Shown here: piece after piece, positions 1 to 11,500 of the stretch
Numbering within the stretch: the first letter of the stretch is position 1
Layout of the letters: every line of letters begins with the position of its first letter
Origin: Torymus aiolomorphi
Lineage: Eukaryota > Arthropoda > Insecta > Hymenoptera > Torymidae
Length of the DNA: 64,000 nt
Direction: 5' to 3'
Assembly: GCA_036365515.1 (NCBI GenBank)
Contig: CM070875.1
Location: 4,499,001 to 4,563,000 of the forward strand
The notes under the pieces: model-generated
Told to the model about the DNA's origin: nothing
The model's input: the letters and a program-made list of their open reading frames with translations, nothing else
The model's database searches: none
Program-made: the position numbers and the translations under genes

Positions 1-739
1 CAGACGACTGTCTCTACCAACTGCGAGTATAATGAATACTCGCCCGACTGAAATCGGACGTTTTGTAAAAAAAAATTCACATAAAATCACATTTTTTTAT
101 GTAAATTTGCAAAAAAACAATATAAATAATTATTTTACAGCTTTCTAAGTGGACGCATCGTGTAGAGCGGACCCGAAAACATATAAAAAATTAGTCTCGA
201 TAAGAGCTAGTTCCAACTTCATTAAAATTTATAACCTTAAAATCAAAGAAAAATTTTTGGTTATTCAGGCATTAATGGGTTAATGTTAGACAAATTCTGA
301 TACCAAATTTGGAAGAGTATAAAATTTTACATCGGATATCGTCTTTCTCAATTTTTTTTAATACAAATCATGAAAAAAAAAAACTGGACGAATATTTAGT
401 GAAAATTGACGACATTTGGGACTTAATGGGTTATAGATTGATGAAACTAATTCCTTTATTAACTAAAAATATTCTACAGATATTTATTTTAAGATTTATT
501 AAATATATTGACCGTTTATTTACTCAAACTTTCAAAGTTTTTAAAACAAAATATATAATTAAAAAAAATAAGACCAGATTAATTGTAAAAAATATTCATC
601 AGATGGCATTATGATACAAAATATTTGTGTTGATTTATCATTAAATCGTATTAAAATAAAAATGTTAATTTGACTCAATATTTTAAACTATTTAATTTAA
701 CTTTTGTGGGTTGTTTAATAAAGAAAATATATTTTTTAG
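1..739. other. Probable intron of the ABCC gene; no exon seen
   Basis: AT-rich sequence with no domain-like reading frame. The open frame at 309-614 is lysine/isoleucine-rich and looks random. The stretch ends in a polypyrimidine tract and an AG acceptor at 738-739, so it is most simply the intron before the first visible ABCC exon. Earlier exons of that gene lie outside the window. Confidence 0.6.
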
Positions 740-1815
740 CTCGATCACTTGTGTTTAATCACTTAAGTGCCAGTGTACAAGGCCTCACCACTATTAGAGC
801 CTTACACGCTCAAGACATATTGATAAAAGAGTTTGACAATCATCAGGACTTGCACACGTCTGCGTGGTTCATATTCTTTTCCGGTTCAAGGGCCTTTGGA
901 ATATACATTGACTTTCTTTGTATGGTTTTTACTGGAGTTGTTGTATATACATTAGTGTCAATTTCTGATGTTGTTATGGCAGGCGATGCGGGACTTGTTA
1001 TCAGTCAGTGTATATTGCTTACAGGAATGGTACAATGGGGTGTTCGTCAGACTGCCGAATTGGAAAACGAAATGACGTCGGTAGAGAGAATTATAGAATA
1101 CTCTAAGTTACCTCAAGAACCAACATTAGACAGTAAACCTGAAAACAAGCCACCAAAAGAATGGCCTCAAATGGGTGAAATTGTATTCAAGAACGTTAGT
1201 TTGACTTACGATAGCCAAAAAACACCGGCCCTTAAAAACTTAGATTTCACTGTTAAACCCAATGAAATAATTGGTATAGTAGGAAGAACTGGGGCAGGAA
1301 AGTCATCAATAATTAATGCTCTGTTCCGATTAGCTGATCTAGAAGGAGATATATACATAGATAACATAGCAGCAAGTAAGATAGCGCTACAAGATTTGCG
1401 TTCAAAGATTAGTATTATACCACAGGAACCTGTCCTTTTTGCCGGATCTTTGCGGATGAATCTAGATCCTTTTGATGAGTATTCTGATCACGACTTATGG
1501 AAAGCATTGGAGGATGTCGGATTGAAGGTAATGCTAGAGTCCGATCTAGGACTGGACATGAGAGTCATGGAGAGTGGTACGAATTTCAGTATCGGACAAA
1601 GGCAGTTACTTTGTTTGGTACGCGCAATTATTAGGAATAATAAAATATTAGTTCTCGATGAAGCAACTGCCAACGTCGATCCGCGTACCGACGAACTTAT
1701 TCAGATGGCCGTACGAAGGAAGTTCAAAAGTTGCACAGTACTTATTATAGCTCATCGTCTGAATACAATAATGGATAGCAATAAAATACTTGTGATGGAT
1801 GCTGGACAAGTTATG
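740..1815 (+). CDS. ABCC (MRP4-like) transporter, exon with end of TMD2 and whole NBD2
   Basis: This exon encodes about 358 residues of an ABC subfamily C full transporter, an ATP-driven exporter of organic anions in the plasma membrane. It begins in the last transmembrane domain (GLTTIRA, then EFDNHQDLH and SAWF, with hydrophobic helices) and runs through the second nucleotide-binding domain. Visible motifs: Walker [10 protein letters not shown] (1282-1308), Q-loop [18 protein letters not shown] (Gln codon 1423), signature FSIGQRQ (1585-1605), Walker B ILVLDEA (1645-1665) and the H-loop histidine (1753-1755). Start: AG acceptor at 738-739. End: ATG|GTGGGT donor at 1815, which joins in phase to the exon at 3391. 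All catalytic motifs are intact, so the gene looks functional. The best family match is insect MRP4/lethal(2)03659; the exact paralogue cannot be told from a partial sequence. Confidence 0.93.
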
Positions 1816-2301
1816 GTGGGTATCTTTTTGGCTTTGGAACGGTGAAACAAACTTTAGAGAAAAAAAATGTCCGTTTTAAAGCGTTTGATACTAAGGTACT
1901 TCGATTTTCAGAAAACCCGCTTTTGTATACGTGCGTGCGCGTATGTATGTTGATATCTCGAGAACCCTCTGACCGATTTTGGTCAGACAAGACTTATTTT
2001 CTTTGGTTTGATGAATAGTATTTGTAATAATCGACTTGAATTATCTAAGTTATTGTGGATAATATATACAGCGAAGGAGCAGAAGTTCAACAATGATTAA
2101 CATTTTTCTTTTTCGATTGCACATGAAAATCTTCGATATTTTTATCAAATTCTGGTGGTTTGATATTTGTGTAAGCTAACAGATTTAAACAGCGTACTAA
2201 TATAATCGATATATTGGAAATATGTTGGATATTGGAATTAGCAATATTTGGAAAAAATATTCGAAAATGATTGTCTACACAATGGTAATAAATCGATAGT
2301 A

Positions 2302-2862
2302 CGGTGACATTTTACTTACAAGGGTAGCACCAAGAATGCGGGTCCTGGATTTGGCTTATACTATAGGAAGCATTTCTTGATGACAAATAATGAGGTACGT
2401 GTCTCACGATTTTTGTGAATGGGCTTTTCGTTCAGAGATCCAAGCTATTTGGGGTTTCTCTTTCTTTAGTTACAGTTTTCTGAATATTTCGGTTATGTAA
2501 ATGGACTAAAAAGTTTATAAAAGGAGGCAGAAAAAGCTTTTATTTAATCTTTCTTTCGCTAAAAAATTTTAGCGAAAGAAAGATTAAATGAAAGCTTTTT
2601 CTGTCTTCTTTTATAAACTTTTTAGCCCGTTTACATAACCGAAATATTTACAAAGCTATAATTAAAGAAAGAGACCCCATTTTTATCAAAAGTAGTTCAT
2701 TTTACACATAAAATAGCTTGGATCTCGGAACAAAAGGCCCATTTACAAAAAACCCGAGACACATGTCTCATTATTTGTCATAAAGAAATGCCTCCTACAG
2801 TTTCAGTCAAATTCAGGACCCGCATTCCTGGTGCTCCCCTTGTTAGGTAGTAGTAAATGACA
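2302..2862. repeat. Foldback (long inverted repeat) element in ABCC intron
   Basis: Two ~250-bp arms, reverse complementary over nearly their whole length, meet at a 12-bp spacer around 2559-2570. The outer ends carry ACAAGGG/CCCCTTGT and the sequence GGGTCCTG/CAGGACCC. There is no coding sequence. It lies in the ABCC intron 1816-3390 and is probably a non-autonomous foldback transposon. The rest of that intron (2,863-3,390) is plain AT-rich sequence. Confidence 0.85.
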
Positions 2863-3390
2863 AACTGTAATTAATTACATGTGATTAAAAAACTTTTTGA
2901 AAATATTTCATAAAATTCAAGAATTAACTCTATTACATGAAAAAAAAACTAAAATTTAGAGATTAAATTTTCTCCATAAGATAACATAAAATTAATTAAA
3001 TTAAAAAACGGTTTAGATCTTATAAATATCCTCAAAAGAAAAATAATGATAATAATAGTTTATTTATCAAAAACGATCCATACATAGAACAGAGTGTTCT
3101 CGATATATCCACTATACGTACGAGCGCACACATACATGTTAAAAAATATATTTCTAAAAAATGATGAATTTTTATCCGAAAAGACTTGGAAAATTAAACA
3201 TTTTTTCGCCATTCCTCATTGAAGAATCAAAAGTATGGAGATAAGATACTCATATACGATTCCAATTAAATAAGTAAAATGGCAACTAATAGAAAGTGTA
3301 AATAAAATATGCGCTCACACTACTATAATAGTCATTTAAAAATTGTACACTTATATTTCAATTAATTAATAACAACTGATATTTTTACAG

Positions 3391-3501
3391 GAATTTGATC
3401 ATCCCTATAATTTGTTACAACGAAACGATAATATTTTTTACAACTTGGTTCAGCAAACTGGTACTCAAACTGCTTCAAAACTTTTTCAAATAGCGAAGAT
3501 G
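3391..3501 (+). CDS. ABCC transporter, penultimate exon
   Basis: Follows a pyrimidine-rich tract ending in ACAG and ends at ATG|GTAATC. It encodes 37 residues beginning EFDHPYNLLQ, with FYNLVQQTG inside. This is the conserved tail after NBD2 in ABCC4-type proteins (E-[YF]-D-x-P-Y-x-L-L, then F-Y-x-[LM]-V-Q-Q). It joins in phase 0 to the exon ending at 1815. Confidence 0.9.
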
Positions 3502-3578
3502 GTAATCATAGAAATTATAAATTATATTGGTATCACACTTCAACTGAAATTGTTATTAATTATTTATTATTATTCCAG

Positions 3579-3620
3579 AACTATGTAAAAAAAAACAATA
3601 GTGGAACTATACAACAATAA
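3579..3620 (+). CDS. ABCC transporter, terminal exon with stop codon
   Basis: Begins after TTCCAG and encodes 13 residues ending in IQQ, then TAA at 3618-3620. The phase fits the preceding exon. This is a very short last exon, so its exact placement rests on splice-site reading alone. AATAAA near 3,866 could be the polyadenylation signal. Confidence 0.7.
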   Translation, partial: NYVKKNNSGTIQQ

Positions 3621-4011
3621 AAAAAGAAATCGACATTCACATTATTATGATCTAATTTCTTATAATATACTGTTTTATACTGTGTATATAGAAAAGCGTT
3701 ATTATACTTGTATCATACTTTGAGTACTCATAGAGGAGATTATTAAAAACAATATCTTTTTATCTTATACCCCTGAGAGATAAGCCTACTTAATTTTAAC
3801 ATAAATCAAAACTATGCCAAATATGTTGTATTATGCATTTTAGTAAATAATCTTGTATAGGTATAAATAAAAAAACTAATTTGCCGATCATTTACTAACG
3901 AAAGTTAAAACAAAACAAAATAAAAACAAAGGTAGTCATAAAAATAAAAAATACAAAAAATGAAAATGAAAAATGAAAAACAGTTATAGCATGTAAGTAC
4001 GAATGTGTATA
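3621..4011. other. ABCC 3' UTR and spacer
   Basis: AT-rich, no gene. Contains an AATAAA at about 3,866. The short antisense frame across 3,905-4,093 is phenylalanine/tyrosine-rich low complexity and was not accepted as a gene. Confidence 0.5.
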
Positions 4012-4265
4012 CACGGAAAAAAATAACATAGGAAAAATTACCATATTTGATTGTAAGTCGAGGACAGACTGAAATCCTCCACAAAATTGCCATAATTTGT
4101 GGTAAAAATTGCCATAAATTTATGGCAATTTTTCCTACATTGTAAAAATTACTATAAATTTATGGCAATTTTTACCATAAATTATGGCAATTTTGTGGAG
4201 GATTTCAGTCTGTCCTCGACTTACAATCAAATATGGCAATTTTTCCTATGTTATTTTTCTCCGTG
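4012..4265. mobile_element. Palindromic MITE with CACGGARAAA ends, TA target duplication
   Basis: Almost perfectly palindromic 254-bp element: arms 4012-4110 and 4170-4265 are reverse complements. Ends read CACGGAAAAA and its complement TTTCTCCGTG, flanked by TA on both sides (4010-4011, 4266-4267). Internal arms carry repeated CCATAAATTTATGGCAA-type palindromes. The 2-bp TA duplication is typical of Tc1/mariner-class non-autonomous elements. The open frame inside is an artefact of the palindrome. Confidence 0.85.
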
Positions 4266-4328
4266 TATGTATATTACTTAGATATGTACAAACATTCGTT
4301 TATATTGATTATTATTGACTACCATCGT

Positions 4329-5284
4329 AAAACCGCTGCCAATATATTGGCACGTAGCTTCCTCCAAATGAATTTATCACTCCTATATGTATAGTATATG
4401 TATAGTTCAAATATAAAATATGTATATGCATTGTACATGTTTTTTCAATAATTTACAACTTCATTAGTATTTACAAAAATTACACATTATTTCTTATTCT
4501 TGAAATCCTTTATAAGCTGCCACTGATAATATGTCAACACAAAAGTACCATGTTAAGATATTAATAATACAAAATAACCTACCTACCTGGAGCGCAACTA
4601 ACACACATGCACTGCACCATCTATAAGAACCCCTTTTCTACATTTCTATTACCTCCAAATTATTGTACTTCAATATTCTGTATAATAGATAATGTTTCTT
4701 GATGAAATTTGACAAATATATTGCCTATACCACACACAAAATTTTCTATAAATTTCATGTTTCCATTTATAAAAAAGAGAACGCGATTAATATCGAAGTG
4801 CAACCAAAAGTATTGTTAAACGTATTTCTCGGTCTCTAATTCGTCAGCATACCTATCTAATTTCATGCATGTATCGATGAAGCGCGCTGTAAATTAACCT
4901 CAATAAAAAACAAAAGCAAGTAAGCAACACGCACGCGTCAGTTCCATTTTCCAGTATACATAAAGCCGTTCCCGAAAAATTACGATTTGAAAAGAGGGCT
5001 AAAATAGTTTTAACCTCAAATATCTCTGAAATTCATAAACGAATTTTTATACCTTAAGAGAACACATAATAAATAACATACAAACTCTGCATCTCCACCA
5101 AATTTCAAAGAAATTATAATAATTTTTCTCTAGTTATCGTGCAACAACGAAAATAACTTTGTAAAATACGAAAATTTTGAATATCAAATATCTCAAAAAG
5201 TAATCGTACAATCTTGATAAAAATCCACATACATAATATCTATATCACACAAAATTGGACCGTGTAGATCCGGAGATAAAGCGG

Positions 5285-5338
<54 letters not shown>

Positions 5339-5441
5339 TTTTCTAAAATCATGTGATTCAAACTTCTAACATCTATCATCTATCATTCAAATCATGTTTC
5401 TAAAGAAATTAAACGAAACTTAAAATTTTACTATTACAAAG
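4329..5441 (+). repeat. Left arm of the 16-kb foldback
   Basis: Reverse complement of 18,262-18,460 plus about 19,400-20,345, with modest divergence. Contains a (CA)n run at 5,286-5,334. The inner end, around TTTTACTATTACAAAG at 5,425-5,440, pairs with 18,263-18,278. The same terminal family is seen again at 28,076 and 56,377. Confidence 0.85.
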
Positions 5442-6648
5442 GTAAAAATTCTTCCATGATTAGCATAATAATAGAAGTGCCAAGAGAACTATACAAACAC
5501 ATCAAAAACAATCAAGACAGAATTTTTATTGGATACCAATGCTGCAAAGTATGGGATCTAATCAACGTTAAACCGTGTTTCAACTGTGGGTGATTTGGGC
5601 ATAGTACAATTAAATGCAAAAACACTCATTGCTGTATAAAATGTGCAGGTCCACATTTATCTACACAGTGTGATACATCTGCAAATACGTGTATCAATTG
5701 CTTTTTTAGCAACTCTAAATACAGTACAACTTTTGAGGTTAACCACATGGCTAATGATACGGAAAAATGTGCAATATTAAAAAGTAAACTCAACAGATAT
5801 ATAGATATGATTGACTATCCTATAAGACCTGCTATACCAAGATACGTAGGTAATGTAGGAATTGGCACCAAAACTGCTAAGGTAAAAAATGTGACCAATG
5901 TAAACAAGAAAATCGCGAGTGACGCAAGTGCATCACAGTCTTCAAGCAGTTCGCAACTATCTCTCCAACGAAAGGACTTATAATGGATCAACACATTGAC
6001 TTTGTAGAAGAATTACAAAAGGAAGTAATAAGCGAAAAAATTTCTTATACGGATCTGAAAACTCTTAATGGAAATTTAAATAGAAATGATAATCTTATAC
6101 TACATGTTAATATTAGAAGCTTAAATGCGAATTGTGATAAATTGGAAGTTTTCATTAAGAGTTTAAAGATCAAACCAAATATAATTGTATGCACAGAGAC
6201 TTGAAATTTATTAAATTCTCAATTTCTCCAATTACAAGGTTATAAACCATACTACAATGATAGTAAGATAAATCAAAATGATGGAGTTGTTGTATACATA
6301 AAAGACTTCGTAACTGAAATAACAGAAACTATTGAGAGCGGTAGGTTAAACTTTTTAAATTCACGTATAACCTTAAACAATAACAGTACTCTAGAAATAT
6401 CAGCTTTATATAGATGCCATGATCTTCCTTGTCTCGAATTTACAACTAATCTCCAAACATATTTAAATAGCAAAAGAAATATCAAAAATCACATAATCAT
6501 TGGGGATTTTAATATTAACATTATGAAGGAAGATGTTTATAGTCAGGAATTACTAAATAATATGCTTGAAAAGGAATATTTTCCTGGTTTTATAAATATG
6601 ACCAGACCGAAAGACAGCATGGGAAATGGCACGTGCATTGACAACATG
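5442..6648 (+). pseudogene. LINE (CR1/Jockey-like): ORF1 tail and start of ORF2 endonuclease, degraded
   Basis: Part of a non-LTR retrotransposon. In one frame from about 5,447 it encodes the C-terminus of a gag-like ORF1 with CCHC knuckles (CFNCG-stop-FGHSTIKC; CCIKCAGPHLSTQC; CINC). A TGA at 5591-5593 sits where Arg or Trp is expected. ORF1 ends at TAA overlapping the ORF2 start as TAATG (5981-5985), a stop-start overlap that suggests coupled translation in the intact element. ORF2 begins at 5983 with an apurinic-type endonuclease (LHVNIRSLNANCDKL, IIGDFNIN, TCIDNM). A TGA at 6202-6204 replaces the Trp expected after TET. The reading frame is cut after ATG at 6648 by element A. The 5' end is truncated. 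Confidence 0.88.
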
Positions 6649-7640
6649 CCCACATAGCACGAAATGTTTCTGCAAGGTTTTCAAAAGGTTTCATGAAAGG
6701 TTGGAAACCTTGTAAAAATATTTCGGAAAAAGGTTTCTAAAAGGTTCATATGTCCGTGCAATAAACGTTCAAAAATATTTCTTGAAATATATTTGACACC
6801 TTTCCTAAAAGGTTACATGAAAGTTTTCTAAAAGGTTTTGACAATGTTTCAGGAAAGTGCCTCAGATGCCTAAAAATTTCATGAAAGTTTTTTAAATCGT
6901 TTTAAAAAGAATTCTGGAAATATTTTCTGAAAGCTTTTCCTGAAAAGTTACAAGACATATTTCTGAAAGGTTGTGACAATATTTTATGCAAGTGCCTCAG
7001 ATGTCTCAACACATTACGAAAACTTTTCAAAATATTTCAACAAGTTTTCAAAAAATATTTTTCGAAAGGTATCTGAAAGGTTTCCTGAAAAGTTCTGTGA
7101 AATATTTCTGAAAAGTTACGACAATGTTCTACACAAGTTTCTAAGATGTCTCAAAACCATCACGAAAACTTTTCAAAATATTTCAACAAGTTTTAAAAAA
7201 ACATTTTTCGAAAGGTATCTTAATGGTTTCCTAATAAGTTCTGTGAAATATTTTTGAAATGTTACGACAATGTTTTATGCAAGTTTCTAAGAGGTCTGAA
7301 AACTATGACGAAAGGTTTCTGAAATATTTTAAAAAGATTTACAAAAATATTTTTCGAAAGGTATCTGAAAGGTTTCCTGAAAAAGTTCTGTGAAATATTT
7401 CTGAAATGTTACGACAATGTTTTACGCAAGTTTCTAAGAGGTTACCAAATCATCACATAAGGTTTTTGAAATATTTAAAAAATATTTCAAGAAATATTTT
7501 GTGAAAGATATTGGAAAGGTTTCCTGAAAAGTTCTGTGAAATATTTCTGAAAGGATACGACAATGTTTTACGCAAGTTTCTAAGAGGCCTCAAAACCATC
7601 AAGTAAGGTTTTTGAAACATTTTAAAAAGATTTAAAAAAA
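6649..7640. repeat. Element A left arm, ~150-bp degenerate tandem repeats
   Basis: Repeats of a unit with GAAATATTTCTGAAA, ACGACAATGTT, AAGTTTCTAAGA and CGAAAGGTATCTGAAAGG, recurring about every 145-155 bp between 6,900 and 7,640. The first 250 bp is a more degenerate version rich in AAAGGTTTC. Confidence 0.8.
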
Positions 7641-8530
7641 TATTTTTCAAAAGAAATCGTAAATAGAAATGTTTTAATTTTTTTTTAACAATTTTGAAAA
7701 CAAGTTTTTTCCTTGTAGACTTTTCAAGTTGATGATCTTTCCTGAACTCCTGCAACTTAATATATATGAATAGTTATTATACCAGATATGTTTTTTAATA
7801 TTAAATTATTATATATTTGCATTAATTTATATTAATTATCGCTCGCAATTTCGCATTTACAAATTATCTTATAGAAAAAACGCAGAAAAAAATTTTGACC
7901 TAAGGTGGGATCGAACTCGAGACCCTCGGATTACAAGGCTGACGCGCTAACCACTACGCTACGCAACGCTTCTACCGTACAAAATTTTAATTTTAGCTAA
8001 GTATAGAGTAAACTTGAATAAAAATTACAAACATTTGATTAGAAGACAACATATTGAGTACTTTCGACTATGATATTTAATAGACTCAACTAATTCTTTT
8101 GTTAAGGCCATGTGAAGTACCGACATGATCCCTACCTTACCGGTACCTAAACTTTAATTCTTTTATCGTATTTAAACAAGAATTTTAGAAAAAGCGTTCT
8201 TCATGCTCTCCGAAATAACATTAAGTGAAATGCCCTATTAAATTTTTAAATCATTGCATTAATTAGATTTTTCTAAAATGGATTTTGAAATGTTTCATGC
8301 TTTGTTCGGGTTAATTACTAATTTGGAAAACGTTTTTGGAAAAATCTAATGGATGGAATCATTTGGAAATTTAATACAGTGTGCTTAAACCAATTTCGGT
8401 GGGTGTGAAAAAACGCTTTTTCCTAAAATTTTTTTTTTAGATGTGATAAAAAACATAATATTTATGTGCCGATAAGTTAGGGATCTACGTTTGAGTTAAA
8501 ATGGCTTTAAGACCGGAGGGCGTGTAAGAG
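7641..8530. other. Element A core, non-repetitive
   Basis: The only part of element A not built of tandem units. It holds a tRNA-like sequence on the - strand (about 7,899-7,972) and otherwise AT-rich sequence with no reading frame. Confidence 0.7.
7899..7972 (-). ncRNA. tRNA-like sequence in element A core
   Basis: On the - strand, TAGCGTAGTGG fits the Pol III A box (TRGCNNARYGG) and AGTTCGATCCC is close to the B box. CTTGTAA lies where an anticodon loop would be (TGT, Thr-like). The anticodon stem has mismatches and no CCA or clean acceptor stem is seen. Downstream follows AAAATTTTTTTCTGCG, a block also found after the tRNA-like sequence of element B. It is probably a tRNA-derived Pol III promoter module, not a working tRNA. 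Confidence 0.6.
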
Positions 8531-11500
8531 TGATACAGGAAAGGTTTTTGAAAGCTTCCTTATAACTTTTCGTGACATGATTTTGCAAGCTTTCCGAAAT
8601 ATTTTTTTACATTTTCAGTTTCATAAAAAAATCTTTTCAAGTAAACTTTTTGAAACATTTTCGTAATATTTCATGAAATGTTTCTTTAGAGAAAGTTTGC
8701 AAGAAAAATTTCGGGAAAGCTTCGTAAATCCTTGCAGTAATATTTCTTGAAATGCGTTTTTACGATGTCAATTCATATCGAAAACGTTGCGAAAACTTTG
8801 CAATAACGTTTCAGAAAATGATACAGGAAATGTTTTTGAAAGATTTCGTTATAACATTTCGCGAAATAGTATTTGCAAGATTTCGGAAATATTTATTTAC
8901 ATTTTCAGTTTCATAAAAAAATTCTTCCAAGAAATCTTTTTCAAACCTTATCGTAACATTTCATGAAATGTTTCTTTAGAGAAAGTTTGCGAGAAAAATT
9001 TCGGGAAAGCTTCGTAAATCCTTGCAGTAATATTTCTTGAAATGCGTTTATACGCTGTCAATATCGTATCGAAAACGTTGCGAAAACTTTGCTAAAACGT
9101 TTCAGAAAATGATACAGGAAATGTTTTTGAAAGCTTCCTTATAACTTTTCGGGAAATATTTTTGCATGGTTTCAGAAATATTTTTTTACATTTTCAGTTT
9201 CATAAAAAAATACTTCCAAGAATTCTTTTTGAAAGCTTTTCGTAATATTTTATGAAATGTTTCTTTATAGAAAGTTTCCGAAGAAAATTCGGGAAAGCCT
9301 TGTAAAACCTTGCATTAACATTTCTTGAAATGCGTTTTCACGATGTCAATATCGCATCCAAAACGTTGCGTAAACTTTACTAAAAGGTTTCAGAAAAGGT
9401 TTCAGAAAATGTTTTTGAAGGCTTCCTTATAACTTTTCGTGAAATATTTTTGCAGGGTTTCGGAAATATTTTTTCATATTTTCAGTTTCATAAAATAAGC
9501 CCTCCAAGAAACCTTTTTCAAACCTTTTCGTAACATTTCATGAAATGTTTCTTTAGAGAAAGTTTCCGAGAAAAATTTCGGGAAAGCTTCGTAAATCCTT
9601 GCAGTAACCTTTCTTGAAATGTGTTTATACGCTGTCAATATCGGATCCAAAACATTGCGAAAACTTTGCTAAAACGTTTCAGAAAATGATACAGGAAATG
9701 TTTTTGAAAGCTTCCTTATAACTTTACGGGAAATATTTTTGCAAGATTTCGGAAATATTTATTTACATTTTTAGTTTCATAAAAAAATTCTTCCAAGAAA
9801 TCGTTTTCAAACCTTATCGTAACATTTCATGAAATGTTTCTTTAGAAAAAGTTTGCGAGAAAAATTTCGAGAAAGCCTTGTAAAACCTTGCGTTAATATT
9901 TCTTGAAATGCGTTTTCACGATGTCAATATCGCATCCAAAACGTTGCGTAAACTTTGCTAAAAGGTTTCAGAAAATGTTTCAGAAATTGTTTTTGAAGGC
10001 TTCCTTATAACTTTTCGTGAAATATTTTTGCAGGGTTTCGGAAATATTTTTTTACATTTTCAGGTTTCATAAAATAATACTTCAAGAAATCTTTAGGAAA
10101 CCTTTTCGTAACATTTCATGAAATGTTTCTTTATAGAAAATTTGCGCTAAAAATTTCGGGAAAGCCTTGTAAATCCTTGCAGTAACATTTCTTGAAATGC
10201 ATTTTCATGATGTCTATACCGTATCAAAAAATTGCGAAAACATTGTGGAAACATTTGAAGCAATGATACAGAAATTCTTTTGAAAGGGTTTCTTATAACT
10301 TTTCGTGAAATATTTTTAAAAGCTTTCGGAAATATTTTTTTACATTTTCAGTTTCATAAAAAAATCCTACCAAGAAATCTTTTTCAAACCTTTTCGTAAC
10401 ATTTCATGAAATGATTCTTTGTAGAAGGTTTGCTATAGAAATTCGGGAAAGTCTTGTAAAACCTTGCAGTAACATTTCTAGAAATGCCTTTTCACGATGT
10501 CAATATCGTATCCAAAACGTTGCTAAAACTTTGTTAAAACGTTTCAGAAAATGATACAGGAAATGTTTTTGAAAGCTTCTTTATAACTTTTCGTGAAATA
10601 TTTTTGCTAGGTTTCGGAAATATTTTTTTACATTTTCGGTTTCATAAAAAAATTCTACCAAGAATTCTTTTTCAAACCTTTTCGTAACATTTCATGAAAG
10701 GTTTCTTTATAGAAAATTTGCGAGAAAAATTTCGGGAAAGCCTTGTAAAACCTTGCGTTAACATTTCTTGAAATGCGTTTTCACGATGTCAATATCGCAT
10801 CCAAAACGTTGCGTAAGCTTTGCTAAAAGGTTTCAAAAAATGTTTCAGAAATTGTTTTTGAAAGCTTCCTTATAACTTTTCGTGAAATATTTTTGCAGGG
10901 TTTCGGAAATATTTTTTCACATTTCAGTTTATAAAATAAGCCCTCCAAGAAATCTTTTTCAAACCTTTTCGTAACATTTCATGCATGGTTTTCTGTATAG
11001 AAAGTTTGCTAGAAAAATTTCGGGAAAGCTTTGTAAAACCTTGCAGTAACTTTTCTTGAAATGCGTTTTTAAATTGTCAATATCATATCCAAAACGTTGC
11101 GAAAACTTTGATAAAACGTTTCAGAAAACGATACAGGAAATATTTTTGAAAGCTTCCTTATAACTTTTCGTGAAATATTTTTAAAAAGTTTCGGAAATAT
11201 TTTTTCACATTTTCAGTTTCATAAAATAATCCTTCTAAGAAATCTTTTTGAAACCTTTTCGTAACATTTCATGAAATGTTTCTTTATAGGAAGTTTGCGC
11301 TAAAAATTCCGGGAAAGCTTTGTAAAACCTTGCAGTAACATTTCTTGAAGTGCGTTTGCAAAAGTTTGCGTAAACTTTGCTAAAACGTTTCATGCAATGA
11401 GACAGGAAATGTTTTAGAAAGGTTTCCTTATAACCTTTCGTGAAATATTTTTGTAAGGTTTTAAAAATGTTTCTTGAATGGTTCTATAGGAATAAACACA

